The notes under the pieces were generated by a model, which saw only the letters and a program-made list of their open reading frames with translations, did no database searches and was not told the DNA's origin. Position numbers and translations under genes: made by a program. From Epiperipatus broadwayi (taxonomy: Eukaryota > Onychophora > Udeonychophora > Euonychophora > Peripatidae), in the NCBI GenBank assembly GCA_028023455.1, contig JAQFVV010006504.1, forward strand, positions 60,001-124,000: 64,000 bases of DNA, given 5' to 3'. Shown in pieces: positions 47,290-58,897 of the stretch. How positions within the stretch are numbered: the stretch's first letter is position 1; every line of letters starts with the position of its first letter.

Positions 47290-49439
47290 AATTGTTATTA
47301 GAAAAGACACACAGACAAGCACACGTGTATTTTCTGGAATGATAAAGAATGATGGGTATGGGATAATATTTTGATTGGCATACATGTATATAGGTGAATG
47401 TTATTTTTTTGGAAGAGAAAGAAAAAGAGGTGAAAATAAAAAAATTTAAAGTGTGTAAAAAATTTCTTTTACAGTTATTATTTCCCCAATTAATTAGCAA
47501 AATGTATTTCGTATTGTTCAAGAAACAGATCTAACCACCTGATGGCTATCTCATATTTTTTTAATTAAATGGATTGATATATTGTAAATATACAGATTTT
47601 GTTGAAATACTTTTAAAATTAATGAATGTGGAATGTCCATTAAGGATCGAATTCTTTTTGACTTCTTTTGTCTAGTTAAAGTAAACGAAAAGAGTTCAAT
47701 TAAAAAGTTCCAAGAGTAAAAAAAAAACATAAGATAATTAAAAACCGAAGTTGCTAAGTGTTTTTCGTTTTGTTGGCATTTTTGTAAAAATATATTTTTG
47801 AAAACAAAAAAATACCAGAGATAAGGAGAAAGGAAACTTCGATAATTAAATATAAAAAAAAGTAGAGTTCTTGTTAAGCTGACAGAGAAGAAGGCAATGT
47901 GTTATAGAATACATCAAAGAAGAGATAAAGAGAAAATTTTAATAAATTGGCCGTAACGCAGAAATGATTGGAAATAAACTGTGATTACTGCCTTCGTTTC
48001 TGGACAGATTGTGTGTGAACTGAAAATAAAACATAAAAAAACCTCATAGATCACATGGGGTAAAGTCACCATCGTTCCAGGGTCTATGTTCGGACTCCAG
48101 CTCTCTCTATCACCTATGCCACATAAACCATTGGAATATATATATATATATATCACCTTCAACATTCCCACTTGCCCTTTAGAACCACAACTATTTGAAT
48201 CTAGTGCAGATTGTCTGCCATTCATGAATGTATTCAAAAAAAAGGAAAAAGCCCAGCAAAATGAATATGCTACTTTCAGATGGACTAAATGATTGGAACA
48301 CTACATAAAAGAGACAGACACCATGTTATGCCTGTGCTAATCCTGGGATTAATTTACAAGTGCACTCGGAAATATATACATTGGTTCTACATATTCTTTA
48401 ATACCAGTAAATATACATGTCTTATATTCCTCCAAATTTTTAAATATAATCAAAACCAAACTGTGTGATAATATAATGATATGCATGTATTATTTAGGTT
48501 GTTTTGCTGGGGTTTTTCTCTTTTAATTGTAATATATTAAAATATTTATTATATACATGATTAGCCACTTCATTGTTATCTTAGAATAAAATATTAATGA
48601 ATCTTAAATTAAACTGTTAATTTGTCTCAATACACCATTGTGTAATTTCTTATGTATTTCAAAATCAGATACATGTCCATGCTGGCGTGCTTCCAATAAT
48701 AAATTAAAGCCAAACAGATTAGAGAGAAAAGTGCATGGGGGATTTTAAAAAGTTTATTTTAGATTTTAGTGGAAATTAAATAGGAGTTTATAGAAAATAT
48801 TCGGTTTAAAAGTTAGTTCACTCTTCATTTCTTCTTTGGTGCAATGCACTACCACACCCTGAGTATTAAGATGGGCATCAGGTTAAATAGCTGTGTCAGA
48901 CAAATATCTAATAGATTCTACAATTCTTGTGAACTATCAAGATTGGCACTTGGCAATGGACAAAAAAAAAAGAGGGATGTTGTCCATCAACATGGAAATC
49001 TACTTAGAAATAAAGTTAAAGCGGGGATGGTTTGAATTTTGTCAACCCCCTTATATACTTATTTTTTTTACAATCAACTACTTCTCTAACCCCTTTTGAA
49101 TAATTCAGAATTTGGGAAAACTTTGTCAGAGGGTTGAATGACTCTAAATTATGGAAAATATCATATGGGAAGGGCTGGCAATAAGGTACATGTCACCACA
49201 AAAATTCACCCCCAGGAAGAGAGTATAATCATAAAATTTAGTTAGGATAAAGACAAGTGTTTGATATCAGACAAAAAAAAAGAAGAAAAGATTTAAAAAC
49301 AAATACCAAAGTGGGTAAACATTACAATATATATGCATATATACAAATAAAATATATGTTAATTAAAAAAAACTATTGTAATAACAATAAAAATAATAAA
49401 TATACTGGTAATTAACTATTATATATAGTCTTTCAATCT
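47290..49439. other. Non-coding interval
   Basis: Mostly AT-rich. GC-richer patches at 48060-48340 and 48840-49220 have short open stretches without recognisable motifs; they may be old transposon fragments. No gene or RNA could be supported. Confidence 0.45.
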
Positions 49440-49481
49440 GCAGAAGTACTTTTGGTTAATTACTTAACCTATCTCAACTGC
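49440..49481 (-). ncRNA. Hammerhead-like 3'-terminal motif, PLE C minus copy
   Basis: Sense order: stem I GCAG, core UUGAGAUA, stem II GGUUAA-GUAA-UUAACC (6 perfect pairs), AAAA, GUACUU, stem I' CUGC (4 perfect pairs with GCAG). Stems I and II keep pairing although their sequences differ from PLE A and B. The first core is one base longer than a hammerhead's. Confidence 0.45.
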
Positions 49482-49489
49482 TGTTAAAT

Positions 49490-51650
49490 TCAAAAAAACA
49501 AAATGGGAACAAATGTCATCAACTCAAATCCCATAAATCCTGAATTTTACCTCCTTAAATGTTCTTTTATTATTAATGCTCTCTTCACTGAAGAATCATA
49601 ATACTTTCAATATCAAACTTAAAAATTTATATTTGCATGTCTTTTTATGATCTACAAAAACTGAAGCAGTCAATAAATCATTATTATTTTTACTCTTCAC
49701 ATACTTGAATAACACTTCATATTCTTTTAATCTTTCTCTAATACTGCACCTTTATTCACATATATATGATAACATATATCCACAAAAAATTTGATACAGA
49801 ACATTACTTTTCTGCTTGACAGGTATGACATTTTTAGAATTATTCACTATTAACTTTATTTGTAATACAAAATAAAACATTAACCACATTCTTATGTATC
49901 CTTAAAAATTTTCACTTGAGTATTTGAAATATATGGACTAGATATCATTTTTTTACTATCAATCTTCAATTCCTTTAAACTATTATAACTCATTTTAAAT
50001 TGGCATAAAGTATTATTAATCTGTTTCATCTTATAACCAATTACAAGCAATTCTTTGGCAAATATTTCAATATTTTATTAGTTTATCATACTGGTAATGA
50101 CATATTTCTTCATTACAAAACAAAAGATCTAATACTAGCCATGTTATGCATAATTGACATTTTTGATTTGCAATTTATATAACCCCTCTTTTGCAATGGT
50201 TTGATTATTAATTATAACTTAACATACTATTATCTCTTGTAATAATTAATTTCAAATACTTAATACTTCTGTCCTGTTTCTTTTCAATAATCCAAATCAA
50301 ACCATTCAAATTATTTAACTTCTCTACAAGAAAATTTATAGTATTGATATTTCTGCAAACAAAAACATCATCCATATACCTTTTGTAAATTTTAATATTT
50401 TTAAAAGAACACATATTTAGAATATTACTCTCATATGTAGATGATTTAAAATTGCAAACTTGTGCCACAACAGACAGACCCCTAGAACAACTTTTAGATA
50501 TTTTATCATATCCACTTTCAAAAGAAGCAATAATATTATCATCAAAAAATTTAAAGAATCAATAATAAACATCTTTACTGTTTAATGAATGTTCAATGAT
50601 TTTTACGAAATCCACTCTATCAATAGAACCATACAATCCTGCCACATCTAATGAAATAATAACATCATTTTTATTAATCACTATATTTTTAATTTCTATC
50701 TACAAATTCAAAAAATGAAATAATAGTATTATCTCCAAATTCTAAAAACTCTTGTAGCAGCTTACCAATATATTTAGAAGTCTGATACATAAATGAACCA
50801 TCAAAATCAATTCTAATTTGCAAAGAATTACCTTCTTTATGTAACTTTATATTTCCACAAATATGAGGACATACTCCACACTATTTTATAGTACACATTA
50901 TTACTTATGGCTTTATGTTTAGCATTTTTAAAAATATTATTAATAAATTGTATTTTTGACCATCCATGTTATATTCTTTAATAAAAAAGAAACTAAGTTT
51001 ATCCATTTGTACTTTAACTTTCTCAATATACTGTCATTTCATTAAACACATCTTCAGCCCTTTATCTTCTTTCAAACAAATCATATTATCATTATGCTCT
51101 GCCTCTGTTTAAATTCCAAAATGGTCAATTTTCATAAATATTTGTATAAAATCATGTTAAATGTATGACAATTAATTTTTTTGATAATTCCATCACAAAT
51201 ATGACTACCACCATGAATCATTTCAAATGAAATTTCAGCAACTGCAATTAATTTCAAATAATAATCATCCCAAGTACCTCTGACATACTTAGTTCTTTGA
51301 CTTAAAACATATCTGAATCAAATGTTTTTCTGAAGGTTTGTGATGATGGGATGCTAGTTGTAATTTTATATAAAACACAATCTGTATCAAATGTATCATT
51401 TTTATTTGACAAATTAACAAAATTCATGTTATTATAAGTCTGTAGATGCCATTTATAAAATAAAATAAAACAATTGTCTTTTCAAATTTATTACATAATT
51501 TAAGTTAAAATCATTTCAATCTTTTTCCACAAACAATTTTATATTTGTCTCAAGCACACCAATCATATAAAATTATTAAATGTTCAATTGCTTTCAAATA
51601 CCTCCAAATATTAAAAAGTTCTGTTTTACATTTCTTAACTATATCATATA
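49490..51650 (-). pseudogene. PLE C minus copy, nearly full length
   Basis: N-terminal part near 51420: MNFVNLSNKNDTFDTDCVLY. Near 51090-50990 MICLKEDKGLKMCLMK parallels the K-E-D-x-E-V-R-I segment of PLE B. NIKLHKEGNSLQIRIDFDGS is the RT finger motif and KYIGKLLQEFLEFGDNTIIS follows. VIISLDVAGLYGSIDRVDFV near 50650 is the first palm motif. An open stretch (50468-50208) gives VAQVCNFKSSTYESNI, IYKRYMDDVFVCRNINT (YVDD box, here YMDD) and KYLKLIITRD. The GIY-YIG part near 49800-49700 is damaged (CGYMLSYIC). SASVF-type and FVDHKKTCKYKF sequence ends the protein. Many stops. Confidence 0.75.
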
Positions 51651-51679
51651 AAGTTATTCTTTCAATAAGTAATAAAAAA

Positions 51680-53100
51680 TAATGCCTTAAGTAATAATGT
51701 GTACTATAAGATATATGTCCTTTTGTTAAACTTCATAAAGATGGTAATCTGTTGTGAATTATGATTGATTTCGATGGTTCATTTATGTATCAGACTTCTA
51801 AATATATTGGTAAATTGTTACAAGATTTTTAGAATTTGGGGAAAATATTATTGCTTCATTTTTTGCCTTTGTAGATGCAATTAAAAATACAGTGATTAAT
51901 AAGAATGGTGTTATTTCTTCATTAGATAAGACAGAAATGTATGGTTCTACTGATAGAGTGGATTCCATAAAAATAATTGAACATGCAGTAAAAAAGAAAG
52001 ATGTTTGTAAATATATGATAAAATTTATTATTGATTCTTTAAAAGTTTTTGATGATAACATTGTTGCTTGTTTTAAAGATGGATATTATAAAATGTCTAA
52101 AGGTTGACCTATGGGTCTGCCAGTTGTTGCACAAGTTTGCAAATTTTATTTTGTCTACATATGAGAGTACTATTTTAAATATATGATTTTTTTAAAGATA
52201 TTACAATTTACAAAAAGTATATGGGTGATGTTTTTGTTTGTGGAAATACCAATACTATAAATTTGCTTGCAGAGGACTTAAATAATTTGAATGGCTTGAA
52301 ATGAACTATGAAAAGGAACAGGACAAAAGTATTAAGTATTTGAATTTCATTGTTACAAGAGTAAATGTTATGTTAAATTATAAATGAATAATCAAACCAT
52401 TGCATTAAGTGGGTATATAAATTGCATAAAATGACAAGTTTTAGATCTTTTTTGTTTTGTAATGAAAAATTATGTGGTTACGAGTATGATAAATTAAAAA
52501 AATATTGAGATATTTGCCAAGGAATTGTTTGAAGTTGGTTTTATGATGAAACAGATTAACAATACTTTATCTCAATATATAAAGAGTTATAAGGATTTAA
52601 AAGAGTTGAAGATTGTTAGTAAACAATGAATATCTATTCTATATATTTCAAATGCTCACATGAAATATTTTAAGGATATATATATATATATATATGAATG
52701 TGTTTAATACTTCATTTTGTGTAACAAATAATGTTAATAAATTTGTGAATAATTGTAAAAAAATGTCATACCTGTCAAGAAAGAAATAATGTGTATCAAA
52801 GTTTTGTGGATATATGTTATCATATACAGGTGAATCAAGGAGCAGTATTGAAAAAAGATTAAAGAAGCATGTGAAAAGTTAAAAAAAAAATTAATGACTG
52901 TTTCAGTTTTCTTGGATCATGACAGGTCATGTAAACATAAATTTAAATTTGATATTGAAAGTATTAAGATTCTTCATGGAGAGCAAAATCATAATAAAAA
53001 AAAGTTAAAGAGGTAATTTTAATAAACAGAAATAAAATGAATGTAATTAATAGACAAACTGCTAACATTAAAATTCAGTATTCATGGAATTTGTGTTGAT
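51680..53100 (+). pseudogene. PLE C plus copy, 5'-truncated
   Basis: Starts near FVKLHKDGN (RT finger) and continues IDFDGSFMYQTSKYIGKLLQ. Then (51892-52107) SLDKTEMYGSTDRVDSIKII, KFIIDSLKVFDDNIVACFKD and GYYKMSKG, with a stop before PMGLPVVAQVCKF. The YVDD region near 52220 reads YMGDVFVCGNTNT. The thumb/linker gives FAKELFEVGFMMKQINNTLS. A (TA)n expansion at about 52680-52695 has grown inside the coding region. VSVFLDHDRSCKHKFKFDIE marks the C-terminal part near 52905. Confidence 0.75.
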
Positions 53101-53135
53101 GATGTTTGCTTCCATTTTGTTCTTGAATTTAATGA

Positions 53136-53175
53136 CAGTTGAGACAGGTTAAGGAATTAACCCAAAGTACTTCTG
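53136..53175 (+). ncRNA. Hammerhead-like 3'-terminal motif, PLE C plus copy
   Basis: CAG, UUGAGACA, GGUUAA-GGAA-UUAACC, CAAA, GUACUU, CUG: same layout as 49440-49481, with stem I shortened to three pairs. Confidence 0.45.
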
Positions 53176-53189
53176 CAGATTTAAAGACT

Positions 53190-53754
53190 GTATGTTACCA
53201 TTATATTTTGTATTTTTATTGTTATATATAAATAAACTCTCATGTAATAAATATTTCTCTGCCTATGTAGACTGAGTGTATTGCTTTTAGAAAATGTTAA
53301 TACATACATTTTTTTTTATAAACATGATAATTTTATTTTTTATTCCAAACATTTATTGCATGTTACTTATTATGAACCACAATATGTTATATTTATTTAT
53401 GCACTATATTCAGCACATTATGTAAATGTACAGAAGTGAAGTTAAGCAGAAGAATGAAGATGTTCATGCAATAATGTTGTCTCTGTCAAATAAGTAATAG
53501 TAATTTGAGGCCAAATGAAATATATACAAATAATAACCAGTAAATTTTGATTTTATGTAAATAATTAAATTAAGTGAAAAATTATTCAATTCATATAGTT
53601 ATAATAATACAAACCAAACAACTATAATAATGATGATGATGATTTAATTGGTAGAACTGAAAATTTAACCTAAGTACAAGTCCTCCCAAAATTATTTTTA
53701 ATTTGTTTTTCTTGTTTCAAAAATATAATATAAAACTTTATACCACCAACCTTC
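53190..53754. other. Non-coding interval
   Basis: No gene. A short ATGATGATGATGATT repeat at about 53630 may mark an old LINE tail, but no coding part precedes it. Confidence 0.45.
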
Positions 53755-55605
53755 TGAATAGAAAGTTCACTCTTGGAAATCTTATTAATACCTGATCCCC
53801 ATTATTTACAAATTACTATCATTTTCCCTGCATGTCCTCACAGTAGAGTGTATGTGATTTCACAGAATTGTGGATATTATTAGCATATTGATTGTTAAAA
53901 CCATAATGTTTGGCTTGAATTGATAATCAAATATATACAATATAGAATAATATTTTTTCATTAACAATGAATATGTAAAACTGGTGCTTATATACTTGTA
54001 ACAATCATTAGGTTTACAATATATTAAAAATAATAAAATAATAGGGAATATTTTACATTGAAAATCTTATATCTATAATGGTAAGATCTTACCATGTAAA
54101 ATACTTAAACAGCTCCAACCTATGGTTTTCTGAAAATATCATTCTTTTAATATGTTTATGGAGGTCTTTATTAGTTTTTCTAAAGATGGCAGTTATATTT
54201 CTATTGCTCTGAGGATATTAAATGGGGTATACTGTAGCACTGATAATGATAAATAGGGTATAATATTAATAGGTTTTAGGTTGTTCTTGCAGCATTGTCC
54301 TGCCTTCTTCTTTTTTTATGTCATTATTAAAACAGGCAATGGCTGGCTATAGTAAACTTCAGTATTTCTTTTTAAATTCAATTCAATTTCTGAGCACTTT
54401 ACTGGTATGGTTTTTCGTTGTCTAGGTAGACATAGATAATCTTCTGTTACAGAAAATCATCATTTCTAACTATAAGATCTTTTCATTAACTCATCGTAAA
54501 TCGAAAGATTTTGTGAGTACTAATGTGTAATAGGAATTGTGGACTTAATCAGTGAAGTATTTAATAGCTTCATGCTCTCAGATCTAAACACTTTAGTTTC
54601 ACCTATACATATAGAAAGTAGGTTGACATAAAGAGTGGTTCTGCTCTTTTCTTCCAAAGTCATAAGCTTGTGTTTAAAACCTGTAGAGGTCCCTAACTTT
54701 GCATTTTCAGGTGTATACTATTGAGGTTCACAGCCTTAATAAAATATTACATACCTGTTGCTATAAATAAAGTATTGAAATATACTGTAAAACTATCAGC
54801 AAGATATGGCTATCTATATTGTCCAAGTTACAGTTGAAAAAACAGTTTCATTCAGTGGTTTCTATTCTTTGCAAGTGATTACTGCAACATTGCTTCTTGA
54901 GATGACTTTAAATAAACTAAAGAAATCTGGACTGCTGGGTTATCTGAGTTGTTTGTTTCAGACCTACTTATACCATTCAATGGTTATTTTCCAAACAACA
55001 GAGATTGTCACCAAAAACTAGTTACAAAATTTGACATGTTTCTTTACAATAACATGTTTTTTTGAAAAACATTTTCTTTATTCTTGTTATAATATATCTG
55101 TAGACACAAGTAACTTTATAGATATTTTGATATTATATCATGATTTGATAAATAAATTAATGAAGAAAATATTTTTTCTTCTTTATTTACATTTATTAGT
55201 GAAATGAAAAAAAAAATCATTACCAACTTTTAGAACTTAACTGATAACTTTTAATTTTTATTAACTCCAAAATTTTAATAGCATATTTAGATTTACCTTT
55301 TAATTTACTTTAGGAACTGACAAGATGTTTTTATTTAAACTTTCATTTAGAAGGTACATCAAAAAGGTACAAAATGTTTTGCGTTTTTATAACTATGCAA
55401 TTGAAATATTTTATGAATTTTTTTTTTCTTTTTTCATTGCAATTTATCATTTGATTGTTATATATTACAAAGTAACTTTATAAAATATTTAATAATATGA
55501 TCAAAGTGTTAATTAACTTTTTAAAAAAATTTTAAATCAAACAATTTTTATATAGCTTTATAATATAAGTAATTCAAGTTGCTGTAAGATTTGTTTTAAT
55601 TACAA
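53755..55605. repeat. Duplicated block, copy 2 (uninterrupted)
   Basis: Contains both halves found separately at 37650-38690 and 43432-43925, joined within about 40 bp at 55085-55125. It has an extra segment of about 300 bp (54461-54765) missing from copy 1. That segment includes, on the minus strand, an open stretch with LGTSTGFKHKLMTLEEKSR and YVNLLSICIGETKVFRSESM. Confidence 0.75.
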
Positions 55606-56773
55606 TATATAAAAAAAATATTATAAGTATAATTAATACATTTTTAATATTTATATTAAAGTTGAATTTTAAAAGTTATTAAAATTCATTTTTTTATTTA
55701 AATCTGGTTCAAAAAATTAAAAGCAGTTCTATTATATTTTATATTTTTTTTATGTATACTACAACATATGTGTTATAAAGTATTGAAGCAAATTGTTAGA
55801 AAAAGAATGTTGTCTAATTTTAAATTTTTACAACATAATCATTTTAAACCATCATCAATTCACTTTATACTTAAGCTCTTTTTGAGAATATTATAGTTTT
55901 TCTAATCCATATCTTCTTTTCTTCACATGCCACCAAGAAACTAACTTATCTCATCTATCCATCTCACATCTAATATATCTCTGGTTTCTTTTACAAATAT
56001 TTGTTATCTATTTTAAAAATGTATCTCTTCATTTTGTATTCTTTTCTAGTAATATGTCCAATTCAACTCTATTTCAGTCTTCATTTCTTCAATAATATCA
56101 ATGATAGTATTTGTAGTATAATTTCTAATATATTTTCTATTTTAGGAACCTTACTGGGAAACTGTCAGTTGAAACCTTATCAATTAAATTTTGAAATGTT
56201 ATTGAAATTTCCCAGTAGAATCTAAATGTATTGTTCAAACAAGAACATGAAAATAGGATGAATAACTAATGTCAAAATAAATTTGTCAATGAATATTATG
56301 TTATTTTTATATTCCCACAACTTGTAGTTCATATCTGGATAAAACTTAATATTGTTTGTGACTGCAAAATTCTATGCAAATGTAGTTATTTTTTTTTAAT
56401 TTACTTGCTTTTCTATATTATATGCAGCTTTACTTCTCATTCATTCTATTGGTCAATATTACTAGCAAAGAAATATAGCAAAGAATAGACCCTCAACTCT
56501 TGCCATTCATCATATGAGTAGTCCGGGATTTTTAGTATATTTTTTTAAGAAATATGAAGAGGGTCTTTTTTCCTGAATTTTTTTATTGGATATCATTTTA
56601 TACCTAACTATACGTATGGTTTTCTACAAACATGTAGTAAATTATTAAGATTTTCTTAATGGTTAATATTGAAGTTTATTAAGAATTTATGACATAAGGA
56701 CCTATAGCCAAGAGACTTTTGTGAAAAAAGTAGGTGATATTAAAATGAATGGTTTGAAATCTTGATAAATACT
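55606..56773. other. Non-coding AT-rich interval
   Basis: No supported feature; one open stretch (56001-56225) lacks any motif. Confidence 0.45.

Positions 56774-56841
<68 letters not shown>
56774..56841. repeat. (AAT)n microsatellite
   Basis: About 22 uninterrupted AAT units; the polyisoleucine frames across it are artefacts. Confidence 0.97.
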
Positions 56842-57056
56842 CAACAACAACAACAGAATGATCATTGTTTCGCTATTCATTAAAGATGGAGCCACAATTC
56901 TTGGATTATGTGCCTCAAAATTCCTTATTTTACACTGCACTAAATGACGCAAGGCAATACTGCATTCACTTATTTCCACATTTATGTTGCGTATTCTCTA
57001 TCTTAATATATATCTGAGCACTTATACTGTATATGTGTGTAAAGATGATAGTCTGG

Positions 57057-57100
57057 ACCAACTGATGATTGCTGGTTTAGCATGAAATACGTATATTGGT
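57057..57100 (+). ncRNA. Type I hammerhead ribozyme candidate
   Basis: All conserved parts are present in order. Stem I is ACCAA (57057-57061), pairing with UUGGU (57096-57100). The core CUGAUGA (57062-57068) is exact. Stem II is UUGCU-GGUUU-AGCAU, four pairs after one U-U mismatch next to the core. GAAA (57084-57087) is exact. A minimal stem III follows, AU-ACGU-AU (57087-57094), then A at 57095 as the cleavage-site nucleotide. Type I hammerheads with very short stem III are known in Penelope-like elements and retrozymes. It lies in a dispersed repeat related to 61.9-62.7 kb. Self-cleavage is predicted, not shown. Confidence 0.65.
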
Positions 57101-58811
57101 GATTATTTATCTTTTCAGCATATATGTGTTTAGGTGTATCAGTGTTAGTAGATAGAGTGGTGGGTGGTGTGAAAGTCTGTGCTCATATACCCTATATTAC
57201 ATTTACATAGACACAGGTATATAACAAGTCTGTGTTTCAGTTATTACAAATTATTTTGTAACTCTAAATTTGTGATGCTAAAATAAATTGTTCGCCATTA
57301 AAAGAGTGTTTAACAATAACGAGTTTCTACTAACAATAGTCAATGTTATTAAAACAGCCAAAACTCACTATAGGTATTGCTATACACAGCAAGCTAGAGT
57401 AATCAATGGATACCAGAAGGCTTGTGCATAAAATCCCCATCTAGTGCCTACTCATCCAATATCCCCAGACTAATGTTTATTAGGTTATTAGTCAATGTTA
57501 TTGACATGGTTATTTCTTAGTCATTATTTTTTTTTTAAAAAAAAAAAGATAGCTTTACTTCCTAAAGCATTTTGAATAATTTTATATAAGTAATACCCTA
57601 TACGCTATACAATATGTGTCGTTCGAGGTTTTAAATTTAAGACATCGTTTTATATAAACCAATCCGAAAAGATAAGCAATTATAAGACAATCATTAATTT
57701 ATGCTATTTTAAAACTCTCATACGGCTGATTATTGACCGCAAAAGTTCATTTGATTATATTGATTTTTTTTTTTTTTTTAAATGAAAGAAATTTATCTTT
57801 TATATCTTTAATTTGAAATGCCACTATTGAAGTGAATTTGTAATTTTCTTTAAAAACATCGTCCAAAAACAAACATAAAAAAAAAAAAAATTAAAAGATA
57901 TAAAATCAAACTAACTCAATTACTACTGTGTTTAAACAGTTATTACTTGGTTTTAACAAGACGGGCCAAAATAAAGGTCTCCATCCCTTTTTTTTCTTTT
58001 TTTAATTTAGCGTTCGAGTTATTTTTCTTTAAAAAGACCGAAAAAAAAATTCAGTTTAATCTTCTTTGAATTAACGACTAGTATATGTTACCAGCTGTCG
58101 TTTAAAATACATGAAGATTTAGAAGCAAATTGACTCTACATGTGAGAAGAATATGTTTCTGTTTTTAGAAATCCATTTCACTCTTTAGAAGAAAATAAAA
58201 TGAAAAAGAAATCCAAAATTTCAAATATATGCGCATATCAAGAATATAAAATGTGTTTTAAAAAAGACATACGTGGCTTATATTGATAATTTTTTTTTTT
58301 TTTTCAAAGTTGATGTTATACATTTCTTAGTTCAACTCTGAGAATGCTATTTTTACATTTTACTCTTCTTTTTAACCATTACTTTGAAAAATAAAAAAGC
58401 TTTAACAGTGAAAGTAAGATGAATATTAGAATGTACAGATCCATTCAGTCTGGCTTTTCGAAATATATGTATACGCTTGGAACTTTGCTACTGTCGAGAA
58501 TTTTTTTTTTAAAAAAAAAAAGATTTTGACTATTTATTTTCATTTTCTTAAAAGTAGGTTTAATGTACTGATGACATGTGACATAGTTTCAATAACATTC
58601 TAAATAAAGGATATAGAAGATTGCAAATAATTAAATGTAAAATTTATTTGTCTTTAAGAAAAAAAAAACAATTATGATAAAGTAATATTGCGTAAATCTG
58701 CGCGAAAATTACTGCAGTTATTGTAAGTGGATGATAATGTGGTTGTTTGTTGAAATATTGATGCATAGTCGTCTATGATTACTTTTTTTTAGCAATTTTA
58801 TTAAAATATAA
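57101..58811. other. Non-coding interval with several T-tract/A-tract runs
   Basis: 57101-57190 continues the hammerhead-bearing repeat. From 57.5 kb the DNA has many T or A runs of 10 or more, including T10A11GAT at 57527-57550 and 58501-58524. No gene supported. Confidence 0.45.
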
Positions 58812-58825
58812 GAGTATGTTATCAA

Positions 58826-58897
58826 GCGTCAGTGGCTTTAGTGGTTAGCATAGCTGCCTTCCAAGCAGCTGGCCCAGGTTCGCTTCCGGTCAACGCA
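58826..58897 (+). pseudogene. Retroposed tRNA-Gly(TCC) pseudogene
   Basis: 72 nt starting GCGTCAGTGG and ending CAACGCA. The anticodon arm GCTGC-CTTCCAA-GCAGC is perfect, with TCC at loop positions 34-36 (glycine). A-box-like GTGGTTAGC and B-box GGTTCGCTTCC are present. It closely resembles eukaryotic tRNA-Gly(TCC) but has two acceptor-stem mismatches and T-stem damage, so it should not fold as a normal tRNA. It is followed by TTTGACATATG and an A-rich tail. The direct repeat GAGTATGT flanks it (58812-58819 and 58930-58937), the mark of insertion through an RNA copy. Confidence 0.75.

Larger units (their letters stand above)
49440..53175. mobile_element. PLE palindrome C: two head-to-head Penelope-like copies
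   Basis: A minus-strand copy (about 51650 down to 49440) faces a 5'-truncated plus-strand copy (about 51680 to 53175). The arms match from 50910 leftward and 51680 rightward; AAGTAATAATGTGTACTATA is shared in inverted orientation at the junction. The outer ends CTGCAGAAGTAC (49439-49450) and GTACTTCTGCAG (53167-53178) are inverted partners. The central 50910-51680 is the extra N-terminal coding part of the minus copy. Both copies are badly decayed. Confidence 0.83.

Noticed and set aside
47138-47521. Open reading frame with a long asparagine run (minus)
   Set aside because: It is a translation of the (ATT)n microsatellite with AT-rich flanks; no domain.
48060-48140. tRNA-derived SINE head (minus strand)
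   Set aside because: An A-box-like and a weak B-box-like string are present, but no cloverleaf arm pairs convincingly.
56740-56979. Open frames rich in isoleucine on both strands
   Set aside because: Products of the (AAT)n microsatellite.
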